From contig BHEQ01000009.1 in NCBI GenBank assembly GCA_003864535.1, positions 1-24,092 on the forward strand: DNA of 24,092 nucleotides. Direction: 5' to 3'. The notes under the pieces were generated by a model. That model had not been told where the DNA came from and did no database searches. It worked only from the letters and a program-made list of their open reading frames with translations. Shown one piece after another: positions 6,926-14,129 of the stretch (position 1 is the first letter of the stretch; each line of letters begins with the position of its first letter). This DNA is from Gammaproteobacteria bacterium (GTDB lineage: Bacteria; Pseudomonadota; Gammaproteobacteria; Cardiobacteriales; Wohlfahrtiimonadaceae). The position numbers and the translations under genes were made by a program.

Positions 6926-8179
6926 ATGAATTATCAACATATTAAAGTGCCTGCTGGCGATAAGATTAGCATCAATTTGGATTTCTCATTAAATGTATCA
7001 AATACGCCTATTATCCCTTTTATTGAAGGCGATGGAATTGGCGTAGATATTACCCCTGTAATGATCAAAGTTGTTGATGCTGCAGTTAAAAAAGCATATA
7101 AAGGGCAACGTAAAATTGCATGGATGGAGGTTTATGCAGGCGAGAAATCTACTAAAGTTTATGGTGATGATGTTTGGTTACCACAAGAGAGCTTAGATGC
7201 TATAAAAGATTTTGTAGTTTCTATAAAAGGCCCGCTAACAACTCCTATTGGCGGCGGAATTCGCTCTTTAAACGTCGCGTTACGCCAACAATTAGACTTG
7301 TATGTCTGCCTGCGCCCAATTCAGTATTTTACGGGTGTGCCCTCTCCTGTAAAAGAGCCTGAAAAAACTAATATGGTTATTTTTCGTGAAAATGCCGAAG
7401 ATATTTATGCAGGAATAGAATGGGAAGCGCAATCTCCTGAAGCTAAAAAAATAATCGATTTTTTAATTAATGAAATGGGCGTTACCAAAATTCGTTTCCC
7501 TGAAACTTCAGGAATAGGCATAAAACCTGTTTCTAAACAAGGAACTGAACGCTTAGTGCGCAAAGCAATTCAATATGCAATCGATAATGATAAACCGTCT
7601 GTAACCATTGTGCATAAAGGTAATATCATGAAATTCACTGAAGGTGGCTTTCGTGATTGGGCATATGCCCTTGCTCAAAATGAATTTGGCGCAAAAATAA
7701 TTGATGACGGACCTTGGTGTTCTTTTAAAAATCCTAATACAGGCAAAGAGATAGTCATTAAAGATACAATTGCAGATGCCTTCTTACAGCAAATACTCCT
7801 GCGTCCTGAAGAGTATTCTGTTGTTGCAACTTTAAATCTAAATGGTGATTATATTTCTGATGCGCTCGCCGCTCAAGTTGGTGGGATTGGGATTGCACCT
7901 GGAGCTAATCTTTCTGATTCTATCGCGATGTTTGAAGCAACTCACGGCACTGCTCCAAAATATGCAGGCCAAGATTATGTAAATCCAGGTTCATTAATTT
8001 TATCCGCTGAAATGATGTTACGCCATATGGGCTGGACTGAAGCTGCTGATTTAATTATTGAGTCTTTAGGTAAAGCTATTTTATCTAAAAAAGTAACTTA
8101 TGATTTTGCTCGATCAATGCCTGATTCGACCCAAGTATCTTGCTCAGGATTTGGGCAGGTCATGATTGATCATATGTAA
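6926..8179 (+). CDS. icd: NADP-dependent isocitrate dehydrogenase
   Basis: A cytoplasmic TCA-cycle enzyme that converts isocitrate and NADP+ to 2-oxoglutarate, CO2 and NADPH. The 417 residues run collinear with E. coli Icd (416 aa, offset +1). Substrate residues are S114, N116, R120, R130 and R154; catalytic Y161 and K231; metal ligands D308 and D312. NADP specificity is shown by K345-Y346 and by Y392/R396. S114 sits in the RSLN context phosphorylated by AceK in enterobacteria, so the same switch is possible if an aceK exists. GAGGGG lies 6 nt before the ATG. It is a single-gene unit closed by a hairpin at 8211-8246. Confidence 0.97.
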   Translation: MNYQHIKVPAGDKISINLDFSLNVSNTPIIPFIEGDGIGVDITPVMIKVVDAAVKKAYKGQRKIAWMEVYAGEKSTKVYGDDVWLPQESLDAIKDFVVSIKGPLTTPIGGGIRSLNVALRQQLDLYVCLRPIQYFTGVPSPVKEPEKTNMVIFRENAEDIYAGIEWEAQSPEAKKIIDFLINEMGVTKIRFPETSGIGIKPVSKQGTERLVRKAIQYAIDNDKPSVTIVHKGNIMKFTEGGFRDWAYALAQNEFGAKIIDDGPWCSFKNPNTGKEIVIKDTIADAFLQQILLRPEEYSVVATLNLNGDYISDALAAQVGGIGIAPGANLSDSIAMFEATHGTAPKYAGQDYVNPGSLILSAEMMLRHMGWTEAADLIIESLGKAILSKKVTYDFARSMPDSTQVSCSGFGQVMIDHM

Positions 8180-8202
8180 TTATTAAGCTGTTTATTTAAA
8201 GA

Positions 8203-8253
8203 GCTTTACAGCCGCTCCTCACCGATGAAAATGGTTGAGGAGAGGCTTCTTTA
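8203..8253 (+). repeat. Terminator-bearing dispersed repeat, short copy
   Basis: CTTTACAGC, CTCCTC and the ending GTTGAGGAGAGGCTTCTTT match the minus strand of the repeat at 767-840, with about 23 bases fewer in between. It lies 24 nt after icd and includes the icd terminator. Confidence 0.5.
8211..8252 (+). terminator. icd terminator
   Basis: GCC-G-CTCCTCA (8211-8221) pairs with TGAGGAG-A-GGC (8236-8246), with one internal mismatch and a bulge near the loop, followed by TTCTTT. It is placed 32 nt after the icd stop. Confidence 0.6.
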
Positions 8254-8411
8254 CTAACATGACTATTATTTCTTCGCTTAATTTATTCAAAAACAAATCA
8301 ATAAGTACAGAAAAAAACAGCTGAAAAGTATATTTTTATGGTAAATAAATTTTCGATCATGTTTTATTTTAATTTAATTTAAACTTCTAATTTATATAAA
8401 ATAAATAGTTA

Positions 8412-8440
8412 TTGAGAAGCTATAAAATATCAGCTAGAAT
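8412..8440 (+). promoter_or_regulatory. Sigma70-type promoter of qmcA-nfeD
   Basis: TTGAGA (8412-8417), 17-nt spacer, TAGAAT (8435-8440): five of six matches at each element with ideal spacing. It predicts a start near 8447 and a short leader before qmcA. Confidence 0.6.
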
Positions 8441-8465
8441 ACTTTCTTAACTTTCTTAACTATAA

Positions 8466-9419
8466 ATGGACATTTATATGCCTAATATACCTACTTTTGC
8501 AATCATTGCGATTGCGATTATTTGTTTGCTCCTAATCCTTGCTTTTATGAGTATAACTATTGTTCCTCAAGGGAAACATTATACGATTGAACGTTTTGGG
8601 CGTTATCGCTATACTTTAGAACCAGGTTTAGGTTGGATTAACCCTCTATTTAGCCATGTTGGGCGGCGTTTAAATATGATGGAGCAGGTTATGGATGTAC
8701 CCTCGCAAGAAGCAATCACAAGAGATAATGCTATGGTTCGCGTTGATGGCGTTGTCTTTTATCAAATTACTGATGCAAAAAAAGCAGCTTACGAAATTAC
8801 TAATTTATCCCATGCTATTTTAAATCTCACCATGACCAATATCAGAACGGTAATGGGTTCAATGGATTTAGATGAATTACTCTCTAAACGTGATGATATA
8901 AACTTACGCTTATTATCAGTAGTTGATCATGCCACCGCGCCGTGGGGAATTAAAGTAACACGGATCGAAATTAAAGATATTGCTCCTCCTAAAGATTTAG
9001 TTGAGGCGATGGGACAACAAATGAAGGCTGAGCGGATTAAACGGGCTTCTATTTTAGAATCTGAAGGCTTAAGAGCTTCTGAGATTTTACGTGCGGAAGG
9101 TGCGAAACTTGCGATCATTTTAGATGCAGAAGGTAAAAAAGATGCAGCTTACCTAGAAGCTGAAGCGCGGGAACGCCTAGCAGAAGCTGAAGCAACTGCA
9201 ACACGTCTTGTTTCTGATGCGATTAAAGATGGTAGCACTCAAGCTATTAACTACTTTATTGCGCAAAAATATGTTGAAGCATTCTCAAAAATTGCCACAA
9301 GTAAGAGCGACAAAGTGATTATGATGCCAATGGAAGCATCTAGTCTCATCGGGTCTTTAGGTGGAATTGCTGAGCTAATTAAATCAGCAGCAGTTGGAAT
9401 AACACCGCCTAAGCTTTAA
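8466..9419 (+). CDS. qmcA: QmcA-like SPFH/stomatin-family membrane protein
   Basis: A membrane-anchored SPFH (band 7) protein of up to 317 aa. One N-terminal membrane segment (about 10-32) is followed by the SPFH domain (about 33-190; IVPQGKHYTIERFGRY, then RVDGVVFYQITD and APWGIKVTRIEIKDI) and an Ala/Glu-rich coiled coil (about 185-262) that drives assembly into large cage-like rings. QmcA-type proteins organise membrane microdomains and are linked to quality control with FtsH. The next gene encodes the NfeD-family partner usually paired with this type. ATG at 8478 is an in-frame alternative start with GGA 8 nt upstream and may be the real one; it removes only MDIY. Confidence 0.88.
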   Translation: MDIYMPNIPTFAIIAIAIICLLLILAFMSITIVPQGKHYTIERFGRYRYTLEPGLGWINPLFSHVGRRLNMMEQVMDVPSQEAITRDNAMVRVDGVVFYQITDAKKAAYEITNLSHAILNLTMTNIRTVMGSMDLDELLSKRDDINLRLLSVVDHATAPWGIKVTRIEIKDIAPPKDLVEAMGQQMKAERIKRASILESEGLRASEILRAEGAKLAIILDAEGKKDAAYLEAEARERLAEAEATATRLVSDAIKDGSTQAINYFIAQKYVEAFSKIATSKSDKVIMMPMEASSLIGSLGGIAELIKSAAVGITPPKL

Positions 9420-9440
9420 TTTATAAAGGAAGAATAAATC

Positions 9441-9875
9441 ATGGACTTATCCGCAGCAACACTTTGGGCGACACTTGGTATATTTCTAATTATTGCTGAA
9501 ATATTTGTACCTGGTGTCTGGGTTATTTGGTTTGCTCTTCCTGCTCTTTTAGTAGCATTATGTTCCTGGTTATTTGAAATTAGCCTACTAACACAGCTTG
9601 TTATATTTTCTGTATCAAGTGGAATTACTTTGATTTTATTATTTGTTTTCATCAAAAATAAATATAAAGATAAATTAGAACCTGATGCAACTCAACTCCG
9701 TGGATCCGAATATATAGGTAAAATAATTACGTTAAAATCTGCCATTGAAGATGGTACTGGCAGTATAAAACTAGGTGATACTTACTGGACTTTACAGGGT
9801 GAGAATTGCCCAAAAGGAACTAAAATAAAAATTATCAAACTCAATTCAAATATGCTTGAGTTTGAGATCATTTAG
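9441..9875 (+). CDS. NfeD-family membrane protein (YbbJ-like)
   Basis: A 144-aa inner-membrane protein with three membrane segments (about 8-25, 27-45 and 50-73) and a soluble C-terminal OB-fold domain (about 80-144; GKIITLKSAIEDGTGSIKLGDTYW). Short NfeD proteins are the standard partners of SPFH proteins and probably attach to or regulate the QmcA ring. The gap after qmcA is 21 nt, AAAGGAAG lies about 8 nt before the ATG, and the two form one operon. The last base of the stop codon TAG is the first base of a palindromic repeat, so the original C-terminus may have been altered by that insertion. Confidence 0.85.
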   Translation: MDLSAATLWATLGIFLIIAEIFVPGVWVIWFALPALLVALCSWLFEISLLTQLVIFSVSSGITLILLFVFIKNKYKDKLEPDATQLRGSEYIGKIITLKSAIEDGTGSIKLGDTYWTLQGENCPKGTKIKIIKLNSNMLEFEII

Positions 9876-9942
9876 GGAACTTTTATAAATTATATTTTTC
9901 AAGGCTTGCGATATTATTAAAAGCGCACAAATAGATGCGCCC
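9875..9942 (+). repeat. Palindromic MITE-like element, copy 2 (internally deleted)
   Basis: A 68-bp copy with an intact left arm (GGGAACTTTTATAAATT to GCGATATTATTAAAA) joined directly to the right terminus (AAATAGATGCGCCC). The centre and most of the right arm are missing. TA flanks both ends, consistent with a TA target duplication. The first G completes the nfeD stop codon. Confidence 0.75.
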
Positions 9943-9977
9943 TATCTGCTAATCCCTATTGTAACTATAACTAAGAG

Positions 9978-10283
9978 ATGCTTATGAAATTAGTTTATCT
10001 ACCTGCTTTATTAATCTTAGCCTTAATTAGTGCTTGCTCAAACTCTTTAATTAATGCTGATAAAGCTGTATCTAATCCAATCGGCTCTTTAGAATGGCAA
10101 ATTGAACTTGATAAGAAAGTTCAAAGCGCGGATGCCAAAGGACATGGTCCTGATATTGGATCAGCTGAATGGTGCCAATCTATAGAACATAAGCTCTTCA
10201 AATCAAAATCAGGCTTAAAGCCATGTTCACCAACATGGAATAAGAAAGTAAATACTTTATTAACGGCAAGCGCACATCTATAA
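9978..10283 (+). CDS. Small lipoprotein lying between two palindromic repeats
   Basis: A 101-aa predicted lipoprotein with basic start, hydrophobic core and lipobox LISAC (acylated C20). The mature part holds two similar segments, PIGSLEWQIELDKKV and DIGSAEWCQSIEHKL, and two further Cys (WCQS, KPCS). The GS-x-EWC pattern loosely recalls the small DUF3012 lipoproteins, but this is uncertain. ATG at 9984 is an alternative start two codons in. No clear promoter lies in the 35 bp after repeat copy 2, so it may depend on read-through from qmcA-nfeD. Its last codons and TAA stop lie inside repeat copy 3, so the C-terminus was probably set by that insertion. Function unknown. Confidence 0.65.
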   Translation: MLMKLVYLPALLILALISACSNSLINADKAVSNPIGSLEWQIELDKKVQSADAKGHGPDIGSAEWCQSIEHKLFKSKSGLKPCSPTWNKKVNTLLTASAHL

Positions 10284-10380
10284 ATTGCTTTTTCTGCGCT
10301 ACTCAATATTTTTAAAATGCTCATTTACCTAATTTTAATAATATCGCAAGCCTTGAAAAATATAATTTATAGAAGTCGCC
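10270..10380 (-). repeat. Palindromic MITE-like element, copy 3 (inverted)
   Basis: A 111-bp copy in the opposite orientation to copies 1, 2 and 4. On the minus strand it starts GGCGACTTCTATAAATT and ends TTTATAGATGTGCGC, with TTTTTCAAGGCTTGCGATAT in the left arm and AGGTAAATGAGCATTTTAAA in the centre, as in copies 1 and 4. It lacks a short segment (GCACAGTTTA) present in copy 1. It lies downstream of the plus-strand lipoprotein gene and downstream of minus-strand cinA, so the hairpin could end both transcripts. Confidence 0.8.
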
Positions 10381-10405
10381 GCAAGTAACGCTATTTAAAA
10401 TATTA

Positions 10406-11740
10406 TCAAATTATTTCCCAACTTAAATGAGCACGTAATAACATAAGTAGATTAATCACACAAAACTCACGTGATTGGGATAAATCTTGAGTTAAATACA
10501 CCATTTGCTCACTAATATATTTTTCATCTAGCACACATAATGCTACAGCATAGCTTAATTGCCCACGCTCTTCATATTGTTTAGCATAAGCTGAAATACC
10601 AATATTTGCGCCAAATATTTGAGTTGCCTTATGCGCTAAGGCACGGCTTTGAGGCATTATTGCTTGAGTTAACTCCATTTGCTTTTTCAAAGTTTGTGCA
10701 TCAATTAATAGTGCTTCTTGATGATGCGTATAAGTCTTTTTTACTCGATCAATATTTATTGTGTTAGATATGTTATCAGCTAGTTGATTCTCTATTATAG
10801 AAATATCTTGGGTAAATATCGCTCCTTTAACGCAAGAAATATCATTACTTGGTGCACTTAAACGCAAATTAATTAAGCCTGCGGTAAAGCTCTCGGCAAT
10901 ACCTAGGCTTAGACCTTTATCTTTTAGATCATCAAGTAATAATCCCTCTAAAGTTTCAGCTTCATTTTGGGCATATAAAAATGCTCCAAGCTTAGTTTTT
11001 ATAATCTCAACAAAAGGTGCATTAATTAAATTTGCTTGATTAACATCATCTGACTTACAAGTTAATCTTATTTTTATCCCATTGATGCCAGATGCAAGAT
11101 AGGATAATTGAGGATTACCTATTTCTTTAAGATGTAAATCCAAATCATTTAATCTAGTTGCAATTTCAGATTCGCTTAAACCCCATGCTTTTAATGTTTG
11201 CGTACTTATCATCAACTGCTTGCCAAGTTTAGCTTGCAAATTTGGAATGATAGATATATGCAACATCTCTTTCATCTCGCGCGGCACACCAGGAACTGCA
11301 AAAATCTGGGTATTATTGTAGATACAACATAAACCAGGAGCCGTTCCAGGAAATGCACTCAAAATAGTTGCATTTTCAGGATGATAGGCTTGATTTAAAT
11401 TATTCTCAGACATATTCCGTCCACGGCTTATAAATTTATCCTTAATGATATTAGCCAGAGCTTCATTAAAAACAAGCTTAACACCTAACGCCTGCGCTAT
11501 CCCATTTTTAGTAAGATCATCTTGCGTTGGTCCAAGACCACCACAGCAGATAATAATATCTGCCCGAGTAAGCGCATGCGTTATTGCCGCGGCAATTCTA
11601 TCAATATCATCATCAACATTAGTTTGATAATGGCATTCAACGCCTATTTGAGTCAATTTATCTGCGATATATGAAGAGTTAGTATTAAGAAGCTGCCCTA
11701 AAACAATTTCCGTACCGATAGCGATAATTTCTGCTTGCAT
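10406..11740 (-). CDS. cinA: CinA-family protein with degenerate C-terminal NMN deamidase domain
   Basis: A 444-aa two-domain CinA protein of the pyridine-nucleotide repair and salvage type. The N-terminal MoCF-like pyrophosphatase domain (1-170) is well kept: GTEIVLGQ, GGLGPTQDD (67-75) and VPGVPREM (149-156). A linker domain follows (175-265). The C-terminal PncC domain starts well (LGIAESFTAGLI, 279-290; usual form AESCTGG, where the Ser is catalytic), but the usual TGIAGP-GG segment is replaced by SAYAKQYEERGQ (383-394) and an insertion lies around 318-365. NMN deamidation may be lost while pyrophosphatase activity remains. It follows the KefF-like gene by 33 nt on the same strand and is probably co-transcribed. 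The ribosome binding site is weak. Confidence 0.85.
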   Translation of the reverse strand: MQAEIIAIGTEIVLGQLLNTNSSYIADKLTQIGVECHYQTNVDDDIDRIAAAITHALTRADIIICCGGLGPTQDDLTKNGIAQALGVKLVFNEALANIIKDKFISRGRNMSENNLNQAYHPENATILSAFPGTAPGLCCIYNNTQIFAVPGVPREMKEMLHISIIPNLQAKLGKQLMISTQTLKAWGLSESEIATRLNDLDLHLKEIGNPQLSYLASGINGIKIRLTCKSDDVNQANLINAPFVEIIKTKLGAFLYAQNEAETLEGLLLDDLKDKGLSLGIAESFTAGLINLRLSAPSNDISCVKGAIFTQDISIIENQLADNISNTINIDRVKKTYTHHQEALLIDAQTLKKQMELTQAIMPQSRALAHKATQIFGANIGISAYAKQYEERGQLSYAVALCVLDEKYISEQMVYLTQDLSQSREFCVINLLMLLRAHLSWEII

Positions 11741-11773
11741 AATTTAATCTACTTTATTAAGTTAATTATTAAG

Positions 11774-12361
11774 TTAATCATTATTTTGAATATTTTCTAT
11801 ATTATCATCTAAAGCTAAGCCACCTTGGCTTTGATAATTTAGCAACATATGTAGAACATCTCTTGCATATTCATCTATTTTATCTGAACTTGTACTATGC
11901 GCCCCATACATAACTTTAGGAGGATGCCATTGCATTTTGCATTTACGCGCCATCGCCTCAAATGGTTTTAAAACTTCATTCATGGAGCAGCCTAAGCTGC
12001 CATCTGTATTGTATTTACTAAATGATCCACCTGCACTAACTATCTGCCAAAAATCCATCCCTTCTAAATCAGTTTCTTGTTTACCATAAGCAAAACCTGA
12101 GCTTAAAACACGCATTTGCCATTCTTTTAATAAGCTTGGCGCACTATACCAATAGATAGGATGCAAGAAAACAAGCAAATCAGCATTTTTTAATTTCTCC
12201 TGCTCCGCTTGAAAGTCGATGTAAAAATCAGGATATAGCTCATATAAATCATGACATTCTATTCCAGGTAATGCCACTAACTGCTCCCAAATACTCCGCG
12301 TGACTGTCGATGTATCTAGCGCTGGATGGATTGCAAGGACTAATATTTTTTTCATACTCAC
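11774..12361 (-). CDS. KefF/NQO-family NAD(P)H oxidoreductase (flavodoxin fold)
   Basis: A 195-aa cytoplasmic FMN-dependent quinone reductase of the Flavodoxin_2 family. It begins KKILVLAIHPALDTSTVT (flavin phosphate loop) and carries LYPDFYIDFQAEQE, DLLVFLHPIYWYSAPSLLKEW and GFAYG, aligned step by step with E. coli KefF (LYPDFNIDIAAEQE, HPMQWYSIPPLLKLW, GWAYG). KefF activates the K+/H+ antiporter KefC, but no kefC is in the window, so a stand-alone quinone reductase is equally likely. The frame opens at GTG 12361; the ATG at 12355 gives the conserved KKILV start and is preferred. It heads a two-gene unit with cinA. Confidence 0.85.
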   Translation of the reverse strand: MSMKKILVLAIHPALDTSTVTRSIWEQLVALPGIECHDLYELYPDFYIDFQAEQEKLKNADLLVFLHPIYWYSAPSLLKEWQMRVLSSGFAYGKQETDLEGMDFWQIVSAGGSFSKYNTDGSLGCSMNEVLKPFEAMARKCKMQWHPPKVMYGAHSTSSDKIDEYARDVLHMLLNYQSQGGLALDDNIENIQNND

Positions 12362-12428
12362 TTTATTTTACTCTTAATCTTTAAAATAAGCCGATAGTAT
12401 ACTATTGATAATTAATTATCCCCTAACA

Positions 12429-12461
12429 AAAAAGCTAACACTCAATAAGTATTAGCTTTTT
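12429..12461. terminator. Bidirectional terminator
   Basis: AAAAAGCTAA (12429-12438) and TTAGCTTTTT (12452-12461) are a perfect inverted repeat, extended inward by ACT/AGT with one mismatch and a 5-nt loop. A-tract and T-tract flank the stem. It lies 27 nt past the stop of the minus-strand lipoprotein gene that it would terminate. Confidence 0.75.
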
Positions 12462-12487
12462 GCCATATAAAGTTGTCCTTTTAAAAT

Positions 12488-12793
12488 TTATCTAAAAATT
12501 CTAAATATACTGCCTATAGTATCTATTGTATTTTTTGTATTTTGGCTTGTTTGATTACGTTTTTTTTGCTCTAAATCCATTTCACGGCTAACCATCTCTT
12601 GTTGTAATGCATACTGTTGAGCTTGCTTCTTAGTCATTTGGGCATCAGCACGACCACGAGTTGCATTCATTTTAGCAGCATCAGAGCCTGCGCCAAGGCT
12701 AGCAATACTCTCTCCTGGAGGGTTAACAGCACAAGCTGAGATTAGCATAGTTAAAATGCAGACTATAGTTGTTTTTGATAAAATTTTTCTCAT
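12488..12793 (-). CDS. Small lipoprotein with coiled-coil-like C-terminal half
   Basis: A 101-aa predicted lipoprotein with basic start, hydrophobic core and lipobox LISAC (acylated C21). The mature region has a Gly/Ser/Ala-rich start followed by a charged Gln/Lys/Glu-rich helix (about 50-85, KKQAQQYALQQEMVSREM) that looks like a coiled coil, and ends FRIFR. No known family is recognised. It lies 54 nt downstream of another small lipoprotein gene on the same strand, with AGGA about 10 nt before the ATG, and is followed by a strong hairpin. The two probably form one envelope-related unit of unknown role. Confidence 0.75.
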   Translation of the reverse strand: MRKILSKTTIVCILTMLISACAVNPPGESIASLGAGSDAAKMNATRGRADAQMTKKQAQQYALQQEMVSREMDLEQKKRNQTSQNTKNTIDTIGSIFRIFR

Positions 12794-12847
12794 AATAATA
12801 TATCCTAAAGTTGTTTTGCAAAGAATTAATGGTTAATTAATAGTTAA

Positions 12848-13114
12848 TTAATAATATACAGGTCTTACATATTTGACAGTTACTGGGCGTGAATTTTTAC
12901 TTTCCCATGCACGAATTTCTGCAGCATCTTTACGGTCATTATATGTATCTTGACGATCAGTTGCTGTAGTTTCTTTAGAAACGCGTTTAACTTCAGCTGT
13001 TTGCTCAGGAGTCATCGCAAAATGTCCAGAATTGGAAGCTGGGCTAACTACACAGCCAGAAAGTATAGTTAATATAGTGATTATTGCTATATTTTTTATT
13101 AATATATTTTTCAT
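12848..13114 (-). CDS. Small lipoprotein, unknown function
   Basis: An 88-aa predicted lipoprotein with lipobox LSGC (acylated C21). The mature part is short, hydrophilic and rich in Thr, Asp, Arg and Lys (about 34-70), and ends in a Tyr/Val/Pro tail (VKYVRPVYY). It is not assigned to a family. GAGGA lies about 12 nt before the ATG. It is the first gene of a presumed pair with the next lipoprotein; the 54-nt gap contains TTAATTAATGGTTAATTAATAG-type AT repeats. Transcription would start in the 169-nt region shared with divergent cobS. Confidence 0.7.
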   Translation of the reverse strand: MKNILIKNIAIITILTILSGCVVSPASNSGHFAMTPEQTAEVKRVSKETTATDRQDTYNDRKDAAEIRAWESKNSRPVTVKYVRPVYY

Positions 13115-13283
13115 TTCTTGGAAATCCTCTGGTAAAAGATATAATGTAGCATTACATGGTCTAAATGCAACACTACTTAGACATAAAGATTCTGATTGTA
13201 ATACTTTGTATATTAATTGTAAATAATATTTACTTTGAATTTCAAATATGTTTTTTTAAGAGCATCCTCTAAAGGTAGCCTAG

Positions 13284-14072
13284 ATGTCAAAACAAATAAA
13301 ATCCTTACTCCTAGCCTTTCAATTCTTTACTCGAATTCCTATCCCAATGCTGATTGATTTTGAAGGGGATACTTTAAAGCGTGGAACTCTTTATCTACCT
13401 TTTATTGGGGCAGTACTAGGTGGCTTGCTCTATCTATTTGGATTGAGTGTAATTTATATTTTTCCACCCATGATAGCTGCAAGTTTAACCCTTTGCTTTT
13501 GTGTTTATCTAACAGGAGGATTACATTTAGATGGTCTTTTAGATACAGCAGATGGTGTTTATAGCCAACGGACTGGTTCTGAAATGCTGCGTATTATAAC
13601 TGATAGTCGCATTGGTGCTTTTGGAGCAATTGTTGGAATTCTCATGCTTTTGCTTAAATTTTCTTTATTTTATGCTCTATTTGATAAAAACTTATTTAGT
13701 GGATTAATCATCCTGCCAATGATTTGGTCACGTTTTGTATTAATCATAACGATTATTACACAACCATATTATAGTGAAGAGGATGGAATTGGCGGCTTAT
13801 ATGCGGGCATGACTCAAATACATATTTATATTACTTTTGCACTTGCATTAAGTTTAAGTGGTTTAGTTTGGTTAATATCACCTGTAACATTTTTTAATTA
13901 TGCAAGTTTAATTTGTGCCATGCTTGCAAGTAATTTATTAGTAATGTACTTAGTTGCACGTCAACTTAAAAAACAATTAGGCGGACTTACAGGTGATAAT
14001 TATGGGGCAATTAATGAGCTGTGCGAAATAGCAAGTTTGTTAGTCTTAGTTGCCATACTTAATATAATCTAA
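13284..14072 (+). CDS. cobS: Adenosylcobinamide-GDP ribazoletransferase (cobalamin synthase)
   Basis: An inner-membrane enzyme that joins adenosylcobinamide-GDP and alpha-ribazole (phosphate) in the last step of cobalamin assembly. At 262 aa it has the usual length. It shows the CobS motifs FFTRIPIP (14-21), GGLHLDGLLDTADG (78-91), DSRIGAFG (107-114) and LTGDNYGAINELCE near the C-terminus, with several hydrophobic segments between. AAAGG lies about 9 nt before the ATG. No other cobalamin gene (cobU, cobT, cobC) is adjacent, and no B12-box riboswitch is visible upstream. It therefore probably serves cobinamide salvage together with genes elsewhere. Confidence 0.95.
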   Translation: MSKQIKSLLLAFQFFTRIPIPMLIDFEGDTLKRGTLYLPFIGAVLGGLLYLFGLSVIYIFPPMIAASLTLCFCVYLTGGLHLDGLLDTADGVYSQRTGSEMLRIITDSRIGAFGAIVGILMLLLKFSLFYALFDKNLFSGLIILPMIWSRFVLIITIITQPYYSEEDGIGGLYAGMTQIHIYITFALALSLSGLVWLISPVTFFNYASLICAMLASNLLVMYLVARQLKKQLGGLTGDNYGAINELCEIASLLVLVAILNII

Positions 14073-14129
14073 ATTTATGACGGTAGATTGGCATCTAACA
14101 CTTGTTGTTTTAAGTAAGTGCATGCAACT

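Noticed and set aside
13032..13226. 64-codon plus-strand frame overlapping the start of a lipoprotein gene
   Set aside because: It overlaps the signal-peptide region of the 12848-13114 gene in antisense, and its product has no coherent features.
13115..13283. Possible cobalamin riboswitch upstream of cobS
   Set aside because: I looked for the B12 box and its surrounding stems and found neither; the region is short and AT-rich.
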